From Struthidea cinerea (lineage: Eukaryota; Chordata; Aves; Passeriformes; Corcoracidae): a stretch of 64,000 bases of DNA. Position 1 is the first letter of the stretch. Every line of letters begins with the position of its first letter. The stretch covers positions 472,703 to 536,702 of the forward strand of contig VZTI01004954.1 in NCBI GenBank assembly GCA_013397865.1. Direction: 5' to 3'. The notes beneath the pieces are model-generated. The model was not told the origin of the DNA. It searched no databases and saw only the letters and a list, made by a program, of their open reading frames with translations. Both the position numbers and the translations under genes were made by a program. Below, piece by piece: positions 26,492 to 38,304 of the stretch.

Positions 26492-26622
26492 GTACACACT
26501 GCTTCCCAAGGGGGTTCTCCAGATAACAGGACTAAGGGCAGAAGACAGTGGGATATTTCACTGTGTTGCCACCAATATTGCTAATGTGAAGTTCAGCCGG
26601 GAGGCCCGACTCACCGTGTCAG
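26492..26622 (+). CDS. IGDCC3: IGDCC3 exon, second half of Ig domain 2
   Basis: The acceptor TCTTCCCACAG precedes the single base G that completes the split Arg codon. The exon reads YTLLPKGVLQITGLRAEDSG and then the F-strand Cys (residue 73, in IFHCVA), with the Asp-Ser-Gly turn expected of I-set domains (DxGxYxC, Phe here in the Tyr position). It ends in LTVSG, the G-strand exit, with the Gly codon split after its first base (phase 1) at the donor GTTAGT. The Cys partners Cys24 of the preceding exon across the intron. Confidence 0.94.
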
Positions 26623-28621
26623 GTTAGTGCCAGCTACACTGTCCTGGCTTGCCTCCCTGTCTTCTTCATACTGCTGTGCTGGACCAGGACAGTTTAAGAG
26701 AGCTTCAAGCTAACAGCACTGAGAGGCATTCCTCTGTCCAGCCATAACACCTTCCTTGTTCTGGATTGTTATTTGTTCAGATCCCCTCCAGTGGGGGACA
26801 TCCCAGATTCCCTGTGGAAATGGAGATTGCATCTTTGGAGATAAGAGGCAAGGGAAGTCTGCCCAGGGATGGTTGGGTGGATGTTTCTCTCTGAGTTCTT
26901 TCTTATATGCAGCCAAAAGTCTTTCCCCTGAGCTGTGATAATTGCTGATACCCAGGAGCTGGAAGCTTTCCAGCATACAGCCACATCTCACAGCTTCCCA
27001 TCACCCTCCAAAATACTGCCTGGCCAGTGGTTCTGGAGCACTTAACACCTGTACCAAGTGTCAGATTAGCCTCTGCTGACCGTAAAAAAGCAGCACATGT
27101 GAAATGGGGTGAAGCCGAGGGAAGAGTGCTGCTGTGTATATCAACTCTGATAGGGAAAGAAAGCAGGTTAACTGGTTCTGAAAGACCTGGGAGCTTTGGG
27201 TGCCTGTTACTTACCTGTTTGCTTGATCTACATGAACAGTAGCCACATGGAGGGAAAAAAGAACAGTAAATTATCGATGTGGTGAAGTTCTTTGTGTCAG
27301 TTTACTGGCCTGAGTTATTATTTCTCGCAGGGCAGAAAGTGCTAGTTGTTCTCATCTGACCATCCCGCATTGCAGATGGATATTTTCCAGGTTTCCTGTC
27401 TGTGAAACATTTGTGGTTTTTTCTCCTCCTTAAAGCAGTCGGATGATGAATATGGGCACCGTGTGTAAGTGTTTGTTGAAGGGTTTGGACCATGCTTCAG
27501 TGCCTGCACGTCAGCAGAGCTACTGGAACTGGACGTTTGCATGGAAAACTCGTTGCTGCGGGTTAAACCTCCATGGAAAAGGTTTATGCTCTGTGGTGTT
27601 TGCTAAGAACACACAAATATCTGTTAGATCTGGACAGCATGTGAACCCTGGGCTTTGGCATGGCAGCAGAGGCTGTGGTGAGCCACAGAGGTGCACGGGG
27701 CATTGCTTCACTAGTGTGGGTGTTGTGTCAGTAAATACTGATCTAACGAGACTGCTGCTGTGCACATGGCATTAGGCATGATGGGGTAAGCAGAATTCTT
27801 GCAAATCTTTGTATCACCTTCCTCTTGTGTCACGGGTGAAGGGAATGGTCTCTCTGCTCTTCATGGTGGTAGGAGGGCTCCCACTTTTCCCTGCAGGGCA
27901 ACAGCTTCAGCCATTGCTTCACCAACAGAGAAGCACCAGGTCTGCCTCCCTGAGGTTTCCAAACGAAGCCCTGCGTGGGGAGGGAGGAGGGAGAGGGTGA
28001 AGATGGGCTCTGGAAACCTGTGCCCTGCAGGGCACTGCCACAGCCTGGCAGGAGAAGAAGAGGAGGGTGGCTGCCTGTGGGGGGGTGAAGGAGCCTGCTC
28101 ACAGCGCTCTCCTTCCTCTCCCTGGCAGTGATGGCGGGGCTGCCAGCAGTGAGCAGCACAGAGATGTCTTCCAGTCCTGCTGATTGATTTTCAAGTGCCT
28201 GTTCAGCGGAGCTGCTCCCAAGGGGCTGCCTGCCTCTCTGCACTGACACCTTTCCAGTGCGAGCTGCAGCTCTCTCTGCTGCTGTCCTTTTGATCAAGAT
28301 CTGGCAGGCAATGCTCCCATCCCTGCTGGAGTGTCTTGTCACTGCTGGCAGGGCTGGGGACCTCCCCATCCTCACTGTGACTGCTGCTGGTGGAGTCCCG
28401 GGGGACCACGGGCATCATTAGAGCCTTTTCCCCTTTCAGAATAAATCCCTGCACTGCCCTGAACCCTGTTGAGCTCCACAGCACTCGCCTGTCACGAGTC
28501 CCTTGATTTGTCACTCGTTCCTTCCTGACCCTGCCTCAAAGGGCTGGTCTGGTTGAAGAAGGAAACCTCCTTCTTGATGGTGGGACATGGTCGGCCCCTT
28601 TGTGTTGTGCTGGCATCTGAC

Positions 28622-28664
28622 TGCTGTGTCCCTGCTGTGTCCGTGTCCTTGCTGTGTCCCCATC
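28622..28664. repeat. Short imperfect tandem repeat (GCTGTGTCC units)
   Basis: The unit GCTGTGTCC occurs three times within about 40 bases (CTGCTGTGTCC, CTGCTGTGTCCGTGTCC, TTGCTGTGTCC). It is a small local slippage repeat in the intron, with no evident function. Confidence 0.6.
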
Positions 28665-30738
28665 CCTGCTGACCCTGGAGCTGTCACTGCCTTGGGTGGT
28701 GAGCTCAACAGCAAGGCTACGGGACCATTCCCTGGCCTTTGCAGGAGAAGGTGAGCAGTGGTGGAAATGCCGCTTCCAGAGTTGGATAGCATTTGCCCAA
28801 ACTCAGGGAGCTGAATCCACACTCAAAAACCTGAATGTCTATTTAAGACTCAGAGTAGAAATCAAAGAATGTGATTTTAAAATATTTTATTGTCAAACTA
28901 GTGTGTTTTATAAATTCTGCTTTGAGCTTGGCTCCCATTTGCTGATATTCTTGGGTGACCTTGGACAATTCATTTCATTTCTCCATGTTTTGAAATATTG
29001 AAATCGCTATATAATATGCTGATAATACCGTATTATTCTAAGCATGAACATTTAGTATTGTGATTCAGAACAATAAATCTACATGAGTTCTAAAAGGCAC
29101 TCCGCGGTACTGAGGGGAAGGTATTGTTTTTCAGATCTCTTGGGGTTAACCAGCCGGTCATATGAATTTATTGTGCATTCTGGTTCTCATCAAAAAATCT
29201 GCATTTTATGGCTTGCAGTGAAATGCATTTAGTGAGAAAGTCTGCTCTTAAGTCACACTGACACGGTGATTTTTCTTGGATTTTGCCCATTTACACACAA
29301 GCTCGGAGTCGCTTTATTGCTCCCTGCTTGGCCCCCGTAGGAACAATTAACAAACAAGCTGCTCTGATCTGTGCTTGCCCTTGGACCACTAAGGAATCCC
29401 CCTGCTATGCCCTGATTCCAGCCCTTGAGCTGCTGTGAAAGGGTAACACTCAAAAGTGCAGAAAAAAATTGTTTTTCTTGGAGAAAAGCCCCTGTAGATA
29501 GATTTTGGTGGATCACTTCTCTTTAACGAGCCTTTTGAACAATGGGAAGTCCATGTACAGGAGTCAGTGTGGGATGCTTTCCCTATGGCAAAGCCCAGCC
29601 AGGGCTGTGCTCCCCAGCCCTCCCTGTGCCCCACTCCTGCTCAGCGGCAGATGACCAGCCCAAGTATGTCTCTCTGCAGGTGTACAGAGCTTTTTTTGCC
29701 AGCAGCTGTAAGATTGATGGAATTTCTTAAACACTGCTTGACCTCAGCATTTCTGGAGTATAACCCAGCTCTCATCAGAGACAGGGAGAAAGACTAATGC
29801 AGAGATTTTCAATGTTCCTGTTTACTGAGAGCTGAGAATATCTCTTGGGTTTCCTCCTCTCCTGCTCTCAACAAATAGGAGTAAAGGCTGCAGGGACATT
29901 TGGCCCAGGGATAAGGCACTTTTTAGGGACTCGGAGGTGTGGGTTCAGCTGTGGTATATGTAACGCAGGATGATGCTTTTGTCCCGTGCTCTCGTTCTGT
30001 CTAGTGAAATGTGTTTTCTTTTGCCTTTCTTGTGCCTGTCTGGTGTCCAGGGTCCTTGTGCCAGGATTTTGCTCTATTATGAGTTTGTACATCCATCTTG
30101 CACAATGGGTTTCATTCTTGGTTGCTGCCACTTGGTGCTACTATAGTGCAAATAAAGGATTAGTGATTGTATCATGAGCAGCAAATGTATCACAGTTATA
30201 TCAGAGCAATGGGATGCATCCTCTCCCTGCAAGAAAATGGTAGGAAAATGAACACCCTATGGGGTGCAGTCACCAGATGAGCTTCTTCTCAGAAGGATCC
30301 TCAGTGGGAATCAGGGACCGTTACCTCCATCACTCCTTGTCCCGGGACAGGGTATTTGGAGCAAATGACACCAGCAGCAAGAGAAGATGCTCACAGAGTT
30401 AGGCATTGTGGACTGTATGAATTACTATATCGCTTGAGATGCTAAAAGATAAAGCAACTCCTTCATTTTTTTGCATTCCTGCTGTCCTGCATGTTGTGTT
30501 TTCCGTGTATACCATGCACATCTTCTCTTTGCAGTTGACAGTGCAGTTCCTTCTTTATGCTTCTGATATCCAAGTGTTAACAGGGCTGTTTGTGGCTGGA
30601 TCATTGGTTCAGGGGTTTTCCCCAGGAATAATCAATGCACACTTTAAACATGTTCAGTGTGACTGTCACACAAACATTGTGCTCCTTTTGTTTCATGTAC
30701 ATCTCAGATTTATTGAGGATTACACCAGCCACATCATT

Positions 30739-31016
30739 TATAATCCTGGAATGGTTTGGGTTGGAAGGACCCTTAAAGATCATCTTATTCTACCCCCTGC
30801 CGTGGACAGGGACACCTTGCACTAGACCAGGTTGCTCCAAGTCCTGTCCAGCCTGGCCTTAAACACTTCCAGGGATGGAATCCATGACTTCTCTGGCCAA
30901 CCTGTGCCAGGACCTCACCTCCCTAACAGGGAAGAATTTCTTCCAAATACCTAACATAAATTTCCCCTCTTCCAGTCTGAACTCATTACTCCATCTCCTG
31001 TCACTACAGTTCCTGA
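30739..31016 (-). mobile_element. CR1 LINE 3' fragment, minus strand
   Basis: The reverse complement carries the standard avian CR1 3' landmarks: a region matching the GGAAGAAATTC motif, a GGCACAGGTTG-like segment, CTGGAAGTG, GGATGGG-type and CCTGGTCTA-type segments, GATGATCTTTAAGG, and the AACCCAAACCAT motif next to the terminal repeat. On the + strand these read from TTTGGGTTGGAAGGA at the left to AGTTCCTGATG at the right. It is 5'-truncated, as nearly all CR1 copies are. Its right edge is about 110 bases upstream of the Ig3 exon. Confidence 0.92.
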
Positions 31017-31128
31017 TGCGAGGATATGTACTTAGAAGAGATGTACTTAGAGGATGCCTGAAGTCCTCGATGTTCCCTTTAAACAAGAGGGAATCAGATG
31101 CCTTCTGACAATGGTGCTGTCATTGCAG

Positions 31129-31266
31129 GCTCCCACTCCACTGTGTACAAGGACCCCATGATTCTCGTGGGCCCGGAGAACCTGACGCTGACCGTGCACC
31201 AGACAGCGGTGCTGGAGTGCATTGCCACCGGCAACCCCCGGCCCATCGTCTCCTGGAGCCGCCTAG
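31129..31266 (+). CDS. IGDCC3: IGDCC3 exon, first half of Ig domain 3
   Basis: The exon is 138 bases (46 codons) and phase 1 at both ends, from CATTGCAG to GTAAGC. It encodes the linker SHSTVYKDPMILVGPENL, then the B-strand Cys (residue 123, in VLECIATGNPRP) and the core Trp (135, in VSWSRL). Asn110 lies in an NLT sequon, so N-glycosylation is likely. The segment VGPENLTLTVHQTAVLEC agrees with my memory of mammalian IGDCC3, while the linker before it differs, as expected for an interdomain hinge. The acceptor has a weak pyrimidine tract. Confidence 0.94.
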
Positions 31267-33659
31267 GTAAGCCCTGGGATTTCTTCCTCCTCTCCATAGC
31301 CATCATGTAGGAAATAGGTAGGTGCCACTGACTATTTTATACAACAACTGATTCATCCTCTCCCTTCCCACGGAAGCTAATTGTAGGCTTGAAGTGCTTT
31401 TTATCCTCATGTCTACACTTTGTTTTTTCTCTCTGCCAAGATTCTGTTTTCAGCTGTTAGAGAAGTGGGTTGGTTAAACCTGTAGATGTTTCATGAAAGG
31501 TGATAATTTTATCTTTTCTCAAGTGACAGCATCTTCTGCTGCTGCATCAAAAACATCACCACTGTTGGCCTAGAGAAAGCAAAATCATACACAAACACAT
31601 CTTTCACATAAAAACAGACTTGAAAGAAATTTGCTGCCTGTTCAGGGAGTTTTAAAACAATTTTAAGGGGGGGAGGGTGTTTAAAGTAGTGTGTCTGAAT
31701 CCCTGAAAAAACAAATGCTTGCTGCTGGGATCCGTGATATGCTTTTAAATCAGCATGGAAACCAGAGACAGTGTCTGATGGCATCATGCAAGCGAGGAAG
31801 AGCAAAAGGCTGTGTTTCTCTAAGGTTTATTTTAGGTTCTAACTTTGTGATGATAGCTTAGAAACTGTTTTACTCAGAGCAACACTCCCATTGCCCTACA
31901 GAAACCTGTGCTGAGCGAAGAGCTGATGGATTTTGTTTTATCTCCCAGAGCTTGTAATTCTGCCTGTGCACACAGTGGGGTTGGGTTAAGTTAGGATTTC
32001 CCAAGGCCTTGTGGTCCTTGAGGTCACATCATTTTTGGGATGCTCATCTCCCAGTGTCTCCCAAGGTGGCTGTGAAGCACAAATAGCAATAATCCTGTCT
32101 CATGCTGCTGTGCTGGATGTGAGACTACACCCCCATGGCTCTCCAAGGGTCAGGGTCAGCTCATGGGTAGGGTGACTTCCTGCTCCTGAGCTGCCTGCCA
32201 GGGAATGAGGACTTGCATCCAATATCAGTTGCACATTTTTTCCATGTTTTCCCTCTTTGCATCCTCTGGTGGCTTGTAAAATCAGGCTGTGTATGCCACT
32301 AACTGGTATTTTTGCCTCCAGAGCCATAACCATCAGATTGATGCTGTTTTAAAAATTCCCCAGATACTCTGTATCACTGGTTTGGTTCTCTTGGACACAA
32401 GGCAGCTCTATGTTAGTGCTCAACTATAATAAACTACTTTATAATCGCCTTAATTATAAGTGCTTATTACCTTCTTCAAAACACTTGTCTCTATAGAACA
32501 GTGCAATAATGAAGATGTAATAGCAGCGTGTGATGTTTGTCTGGATGGTCTGAGCTCAGCATTGCCTTCCACCAAAAATAAATACCCTCTCCACGCTGCT
32601 TGCAGCTCAGTGGCAGAATCAGAGCTACTGAATGGGAAACAGACCCTGTTATTTTCCCTCCCCTTCAGCAGGAGCGTTTCCTGTCCAAAGCATCACAAGG
32701 TCTCGTTTATTATGACAGTGATCCTGACAGCGACACGGTGCATGGGCTCTCTGATGACTTGGAGAGTTTGTCATCTCTTTGTAGCCATTTCAGAAGTGCT
32801 TTCATGTCTCCTTGTCTGTGTGATCACGAAGAGGGAGAGGGGTTTATGGTGGACAGGGAGGTCCTCGGAGTATCTGTCATCTCTGGCTTCCTCCCATGTG
32901 AAGGTCTTCTTGCTGAAGTTCCTCCTACAGAGCCAGTTTAGCTTAGATAACCAGTTAATTCACTCAATTTAGGAAAAGAACCACTTTTAATTCATTTGCG
33001 GAAATAAAAAAATCCACGGCCACAATTTCTTAGAGAGATGCAGCTGATTTAGCAATAGGAATGGCTTAATTTAAGCAAAAAAGTCAATTCTGTGTGAGCA
33101 TCTTTCTTGCCTGGTAGAAGTAAGGAAGAGCTGTGGCATTGCTGTTGTGCCGGGGCTTTGCACAGGGCACGTTGCCTTTTTGGAAACTCTTTCTGAACCC
33201 CTTTGCTCACAGTTTTGACATTGTGGCATTTCTTCTGTCAAAAAGAAGCAAAAGAACAATTTTGCTTTCACAGCTTTCTGGTACAGGGGAAAGCAAGCCA
33301 TAAACACCATTTGCACTTCTTGCTTTGGCTTTGCTAAAACCTGGCCTGTTTTCAGTGGGAAAGGCAGCTATATTTTGCTTAAAGGAAATCATTCGGATTC
33401 TGGGACAATTTTTGAGTGTCACGCAATCAATTTTGAATTTAATTTCTTTGGGAATATGTTGTAGCCCCTGACCACAAACAGAATTCCTGTGTCTCGCCGT
33501 GCATGAAATGTCAACATTCATTAGAGAGCAGGCTCTGAGAGAGATGTAAAATCATTAAGGGTTTGTTCAGGGAAGATAGGGATTTTCCTTTCAGAGCTAC
33601 ACACTTCAGGCTTGGACCTGTATGTGTGCCCAAATTAATATCCTGGGCACTTACTGCAA

Positions 33660-34260
33660 AGCCTTTTGAATGAATGACGATTTTAATGTATCCTTACTCT
33701 TTAACTGACAGGCCACTGAGCTGGCCTCCATAAAAGGTACCAAAGCAGAATAATAAACTATTTAGAGAGATACAGAAAAGTGAGGCGAGAAAGAAAGGAC
33801 AGTGATTATCTGATAGCGTTATACAGAAGTTGTCAGAAAGGGCCGCACAATGGGAAGGAAATTACTAAAGAGGGAGCCATTCAAGAAGTAAACTATACAA
33901 CAATTGTAGGAGCCAATTAATTGGTAACTTATTGGACACAGAAGCTTGCAATAGATGGCTGACTGGTTGACAGGAGCACCGTTCCCGTAAGTGTTTAGAA
34001 ATAATAGAGTAAATTTCACCACTTCACATACTGAATAGTCAACTGTTGCAATGTACTCTAAATATGCTAATCCACAGTGCCCAGTGTCCGCAGGAGCAGG
34101 AGACCCATGTGTCTAAAAAGTGGAAGGCTACTATGACACAATACAAAGAATTCACAAAAGACCTAAATGATCAACATTAGAAAGTTGTTACTTTCTTTCT
34201 ACTTGCTACTTATAAAAGAAAGGCGTTCATGTTGTTGCATATTCATATCGCCTGGCACGT
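33660..34260. promoter_or_regulatory. Candidate conserved non-coding element in Ig3 intron
   Basis: This repeat-free, AT-rich stretch of about 600 bases has two adjacent palindromes. ACAATTGT (33900-33907) fits a paired SOX site. CCAATTAATTGG (33913-33924) fits a back-to-back homeodomain site. Further TAAT cores and Oct-like ATGCTAAT or GCATATTCAT strings lie at 34066-34073 and 34237-34246. IGDCC3 is developmentally expressed, so an intronic enhancer is plausible, but conservation is inferred from texture only. Confidence 0.33.
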
Positions 34261-34506
34261 TTTAAGGGGGCTCTGTAATTGGTGCTGGTGTGCCAATCAC
34301 TCGGTTAGCAGGCAGAGAATGGGCTCCAGAAAGCATCACATACACCTCGGAAAAATAAATAATGCAGCTCCCAAACCGCAGGCATCTTTCATCCAGACTT
34401 CACCCCAGTGGGGAACCTGCAGGTATCTAAAGGAAGGCTGGAGGGGGATTTTTTTGCATGTGTGTGCAGTGATGGGAAAAGGGGGAATGGCTTTAAGCTG
34501 AAAGAG

Positions 34507-34741
34507 GGTAGATTTAGATTTAGATATTAGGAAGAAATTCTTCTCTGTGAGGGTGGTGAGGCCCTGGCACAGGTTGCCCAGAGAAGCTGTGACTGCCCCA
34601 TCCCTGGAAGTGTCCAAGGCCAGGTTGGATGGGGCTTGGAGCAACCTGGTCTAGTGGAAGATGTCCCTGGCCATGGAAGGGGGATTGGAATGAGATGATC
34701 TTTATGGTCCCTTCCAACCCAAACCATCCTATGATTCAGTG
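34507..34741 (+). mobile_element. CR1 LINE 3' end, plus strand
   Basis: This is a near-consensus CR1 tail. It holds AGATATTAGGAAGAAATTC, GGCACAGGTTGCCCAGAGAA, GTGTCCAAGGCCAGGTTGGA and AGCAACCTGGTCTAGTGGAA, then CCTTCCAACCCAAACCAT and a terminal CCTATGATTCAGTGA in place of the usual ATTCTATGA repeats. It is 5'-truncated. It looks the least diverged of the CR1 copies in the window. Confidence 0.95.
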
Positions 34742-35046
34742 AACTCTCTACTTATCTATAGCCAGAGCATCTTTCGGGAGCATCTCCCATTTGGAAAATG
34801 GTCTCCTTTATTAATTAGAGGTCTGTCTGCTCTTCACAACAGCTGCGCCTCCCCCTTTTGTCCTCATCAACTGAAGATCAAAAGAGAGACATTTCCCTCC
34901 AGACTGGCTTCTTTTCAGCCCTCAAATTTTCTGCTTTTGACTTCTTTAAAAGAAGTAGAAGGTCATGTTAGATGAGCAGTGGTTTCAAGCCTGCCTGGGT
35001 CCTGAGAGCTTTGGGAACTGAGCAAGTGTTAGCTTTTGCAGTCTTT

Positions 35047-35157
35047 CAGATCTCCATGTAAAGAGATGACTTCGTGGTGGCAAGTGATGCCAGGAAGGTG
35101 GATTTACAGGGTTTGGATTGCTTGGTCCAAACCATTCTTCAGGTCTCCGTGTAAAGA
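35047..35157. repeat. Spaced direct repeat of 18 bases
   Basis: CAGATCTCCATGTAAAGA (35047-35064) recurs as CAGGTCTCCGTGTAAAGA (35140-35157), 16 of 18 identical, 93 bases apart. It may be an old local duplication; the sequence between the copies is not duplicated. No function is inferred. Confidence 0.45.
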
Positions 35158-36384
35158 AAACAGGGTTAAAATAAATAGCAACCTTTGCAAAGCAGGTGTG
35201 AGACATCAGTCCCTCAGCACAGCGGTTCTGCAAAGTGCAGAGCTTTCAGGATGTGAGGAATTCCTTGTGTAAACACTCTGTATTATTTATATGTGTTGTC
35301 AGTGTTACTGAGTTGGACTAGATATTAGCTGAAGACCTTCTAGCTGACTGCAGGATGGCTCAGGCTGAGTGAGGCACAGTAGAGTGAGAAGGATGGAATA
35401 GACTGGGAAAGTAGAGATGTTTTTGTAGAAGCCCTTTTCAGTGCTTTTTGAAGGGGAAGAGTTGAGTGAGAGGTGTCTGGGATGATCTGGCACAGTGATC
35501 TTTGCTGGCTTTTAGGGATGGCCATGCTGACCCAAATGGCAGATCCACCGAGGTTTCTGAGCTTGGAGGGCAGTGTTCTCCAGGGAAATGAAAGATGTGT
35601 GGACAGGTGCTGTTTCTTCAGCCCACTACACCTCTAATAGCTGGGGTTGGAGAGATAACTGAGGGCATATCGATGCTGGTATTTGGACTGGGTGGGGAGC
35701 ACCTGCTGCAGGCTGAGTCTTTGCATGCTTAAATGATGGAGGACGTTATAAATAATACAGTAAAACTGCTGACATTCAAGTCACATTTCTGTGATTTTCC
35801 TCAAGGCAGTGATGTGATGAAGGATCCAGGTATGACCACTTTGCATCTTTCACTGGTCCCATCCCTCCCTCAAGAGAGAGATTTGATTTTTACGCCTATT
35901 GTAAATACAGACTTCTGAAAGGTCTAATTTAAAAGATGAAATCAAGTTCAATTTGGATTTAATTCAGACCTCTTTACACTTCAGTTCAAATGCTGTTTGG
36001 AAGGAATGGTTCCTTGTTATTGCTCATTAAATGTGGGACACGTCATGTTTTACTGTCCTTTTTATGATTGAGCCATTTACTGCGGCGGTGGCTTGGCCAG
36101 CAGTGTGATCATTTAATGACATTGTTTTTCTCTCTCTAAAAGACCTGAGCATTTTTCTTTGCAATGCAAATAATGAAGAGGTCTGGCATTTCCTGTCTAA
36201 TGAAGCAAGGAAACCTTTAAGCTTCAAAATTTCCTGAAAAACAATATATGAAGAGCATGGCAGGAGATAGGTTTGGGAAGTGCTTTTGTAGCTCTCAGTC
36301 CATGCTTTGCCAATGTTTCCTAGAGGGATGCTGCCCAGAATCTGAAACGGGATCCCTCACTCCTATGGTTGTACTGGGCTTGCA

Positions 36385-36800
36385 TGACAGGGTTTTGGTA
36401 GTGTGGGGGCTACAGGGATGGCTTCAGTGACAATTTGCTGGGAGCTTCTTCATAGCCAGTGGAGCCAATTCCAGCTGGCTTCAAGATGGACCCGCCACTG
36501 CCCAAGGCCAAGCCCCTCAGCAGTGGTGGTAGCACCCCCGGGGTAACAGATTTAAGAAGGGAAAAAAGTTATTGCACAAGAGCGAATTGCAGCTGGAGAG
36601 AGGAGTGAGAACATGGGAGAGGAACAGCCCTGCAGATCCCAAGGTCAGCGCAGAAGGAGGGGCAGGAACTGCTCCCGGCACCGGAGCAGAGATTCCCTTG
36701 CAGGCTGGGGTGCAGCCTGTGGTGGGGCAGCTGTGCCTCTGCAGCCCATGGAGTTCCACAGGTAAGCAGAGATCCACCTGCAGTCCATGGAGGATCAGGG
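36385..36800 (+). mobile_element. Avian endogenous-retrovirus LTR fragment (3'-truncated)
   Basis: The segment opens with TGACAGGGTTTTGGTAGTG and continues through GGGGGCTACAGGGATGGCTT, GCCAATTCCAGCTGGCTTC, AAGATGGACCCGCCACTG and CAGCAGTGGTGGTAGCACC to AACAGATTTAAGAAGGG (TATA-like region). It then runs through the tract of repeated GGAGCAGAGATTC / CTGCAGCCCATGGAG units that I remember from a common bird LTR family, probably ERVL-related. Similarity stops near 36800. The 3' part and the second LTR are missing, and no retroviral gene is present. The family assignment is from memory and not from a database search. Confidence 0.68.
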
Positions 36801-38145
36801 GTTTTCCCAGTCTATTCCAGAACCTGTTGGTTATGAATGACCCAAACTCTCTAATATTTTTTATTATGCAAAGCATGACATTACATCTAAAGCATATGAT
36901 TGCAGGGTAACTTTTAGCCAGCCCTGCATGCTGTCTGTGTTGGAGCATGAAGCTCGTTGCAAGATTACGGCACAGACTTTGGAGCACAAGATCAGGCTCT
37001 TCTACTGTAGTGGAGCACGAGTATGGAAGTCTCATGGGATGGTCAGGTGGGGACATCACCAGGGCTGGTTCTTGTTTCTGTGGTTTCTGTAGGTTCTTTA
37101 AACTCCTCCATGAGCAAACTTGAGAGAACTGAATTCCTGATTCCTGTCTGATTGAAAGCATGCTCCCTTTAACTGCTCCTCCAGTAAAACTCCTCCCCTG
37201 CCTTGCCCCTCTGCTCAGACACCCTGACATGTGCTAGGCCTGATTTAGAGCTGCCTTTTTCAGACAGTGACTTAAAACACAAATCAATGAGACAATAGAA
37301 AGCAATAGCCTGATACTAATGAAACACATTGTAATTAGAGCTGGCTGGGAATTTTCCAGAGAAAACAGGAAAGAAGTGAATTCCCTGATACTGAACTATG
37401 CCTCATATCCAGCACTCAGGATGGGGGCAGCTCTTTTCAGTTGCCCTTCCAAGCCAGAGTAACTGAGATCTAACCACCAGCTCAGAGACTGACCAACCCT
37501 AACCCTTGGCCCTGAGCTAGTGTGTGTTCAAGGGCTAAGGAATCAAAAATCTAGTATTCTCTTATTTTCTGAAGCCACAAAATCCATCAAAGGTTATCAG
37601 GTAAAGTGGTATAACTTCTGGGTCAGGTAATCTGTGGGTCATAAATTGCTGGTGGCTGGGAAAGTGCATCAGGCAAACACTGCAGTAGGTTGGCTGAACT
37701 TCTTCTTGAAGCCTCTCTGTTGGAAATAGTCTATTGAGCTGATTGGATCCTTGCTCATTCTAATGCAAGAACCCAGGCAATGGCTCAGAGAAGCTGAAAT
37801 GATTTAGCTTGGTTTAACCCCTCTGTTAAACTGTGTTCTGGGTGCTTCGTCTTAATCTGAACATGTGGTTGAAAGCTTTCACATCTCCTGTGGTGGAACT
37901 TTACGTTTTTAAGCAGCACAAAGAATAATTTTGGGCAAACATGTAAATAAGGATCTGGTTTTCTGCTGAAGGCAGTTCTGATAAGAGTATCAGCTAAATC
38001 CCATTGACTTTACTTGGCAAATGCCAGTAGCAGAACCTGGCACCATTTCATAAGTACTTAGATTGGACTTCACTGAGGGCTGTGGCCTGGAGAACCTCAC
38101 GCTAAAGTCCAGCATGTGACTCTTGTCCTTCTCCCCTTCTTTCAG

Positions 38146-38304
38146 ATGGCCGCCCGATTGGTGTGGAGGGGATCCAGGTGCTGGGCACAGGAAACCTCAT
38201 GATCTCGGACCTCACGGTGCAGCATTCTGGCATCTACGTGTGCGCTGCCAACAAACCCGGCACTCGGGTGCGCCGCACCGCGCAGGGCAGCCTCGTCGTG
38301 CAAG
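38146..38304 (+). CDS. IGDCC3: IGDCC3 exon, second half of Ig domain 3
   Basis: The exon is 159 bases (53 codons), phase 1 at both ends, after CTTCTTTCAG and before GTGAGC. It reads DGRPIGVEGIQVLGTGNL and then the HSGIYVC motif with the F-strand Cys (residue 171), closing the domain opened in 31129-31266. It ends in the basic turn TRVRRTAQG and the G strand SLVVQ. The match to mammalian IGDCC3 is high as I recall it. The exon is locally CpG-rich, so other reading frames stay open here without being coding. Confidence 0.95.

Larger units (their letters stand above)
26623..31128 (+). other. IGDCC3: IGDCC3 intron between Ig2 and Ig3
   Basis: This 4.5-kb phase-1 intron runs from GTTAGT to CATTGCAG. 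It contains a short GC-rich tandem patch (28622-28664), an AT-rich candidate non-coding element (28860-29270) and a minus-strand CR1 fragment (30739-31016) that ends only about 110 bases before the exon. The pyrimidine tract at the acceptor is poor. The minus-strand frames around 27830-28514 have no recognisable domain. Confidence 0.85.
31267..38145 (+). other. IGDCC3: IGDCC3 intron within Ig3
   Basis: This 6.9-kb phase-1 intron runs from GTAAGC to TTCTTTCAG. It contains a candidate non-coding element with palindromic factor sites (33660-34260), a plus-strand CR1 (34507-34741), a spaced direct repeat (35047-35157), an AT-rich block (36000-36240) and a degraded LTR fragment (36385-36800). No coding sequence is recognised. 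Confidence 0.85.

Noticed and set aside
27830..28514. Overlapping long minus-strand frames of 181 and 103 codons
   Set aside because: The region is GC-rich with few stop codons in several registers. The products are low-complexity Ser/Ala/Arg-rich, with no domain.
32261..32277. CTCF-like string (reverse complement AAGCCACCAGAGGATGC)
   Set aside because: The core CCACCAGAGG fits, but the following GGC positions do not. A single partial match is not enough to call an insulator.
36517..37230. 237-codon open frame on the minus strand
   Set aside because: It overlaps a plus-strand LTR fragment for nearly half its length and continues into plain intron. The translation has no domain and matches nothing I know.
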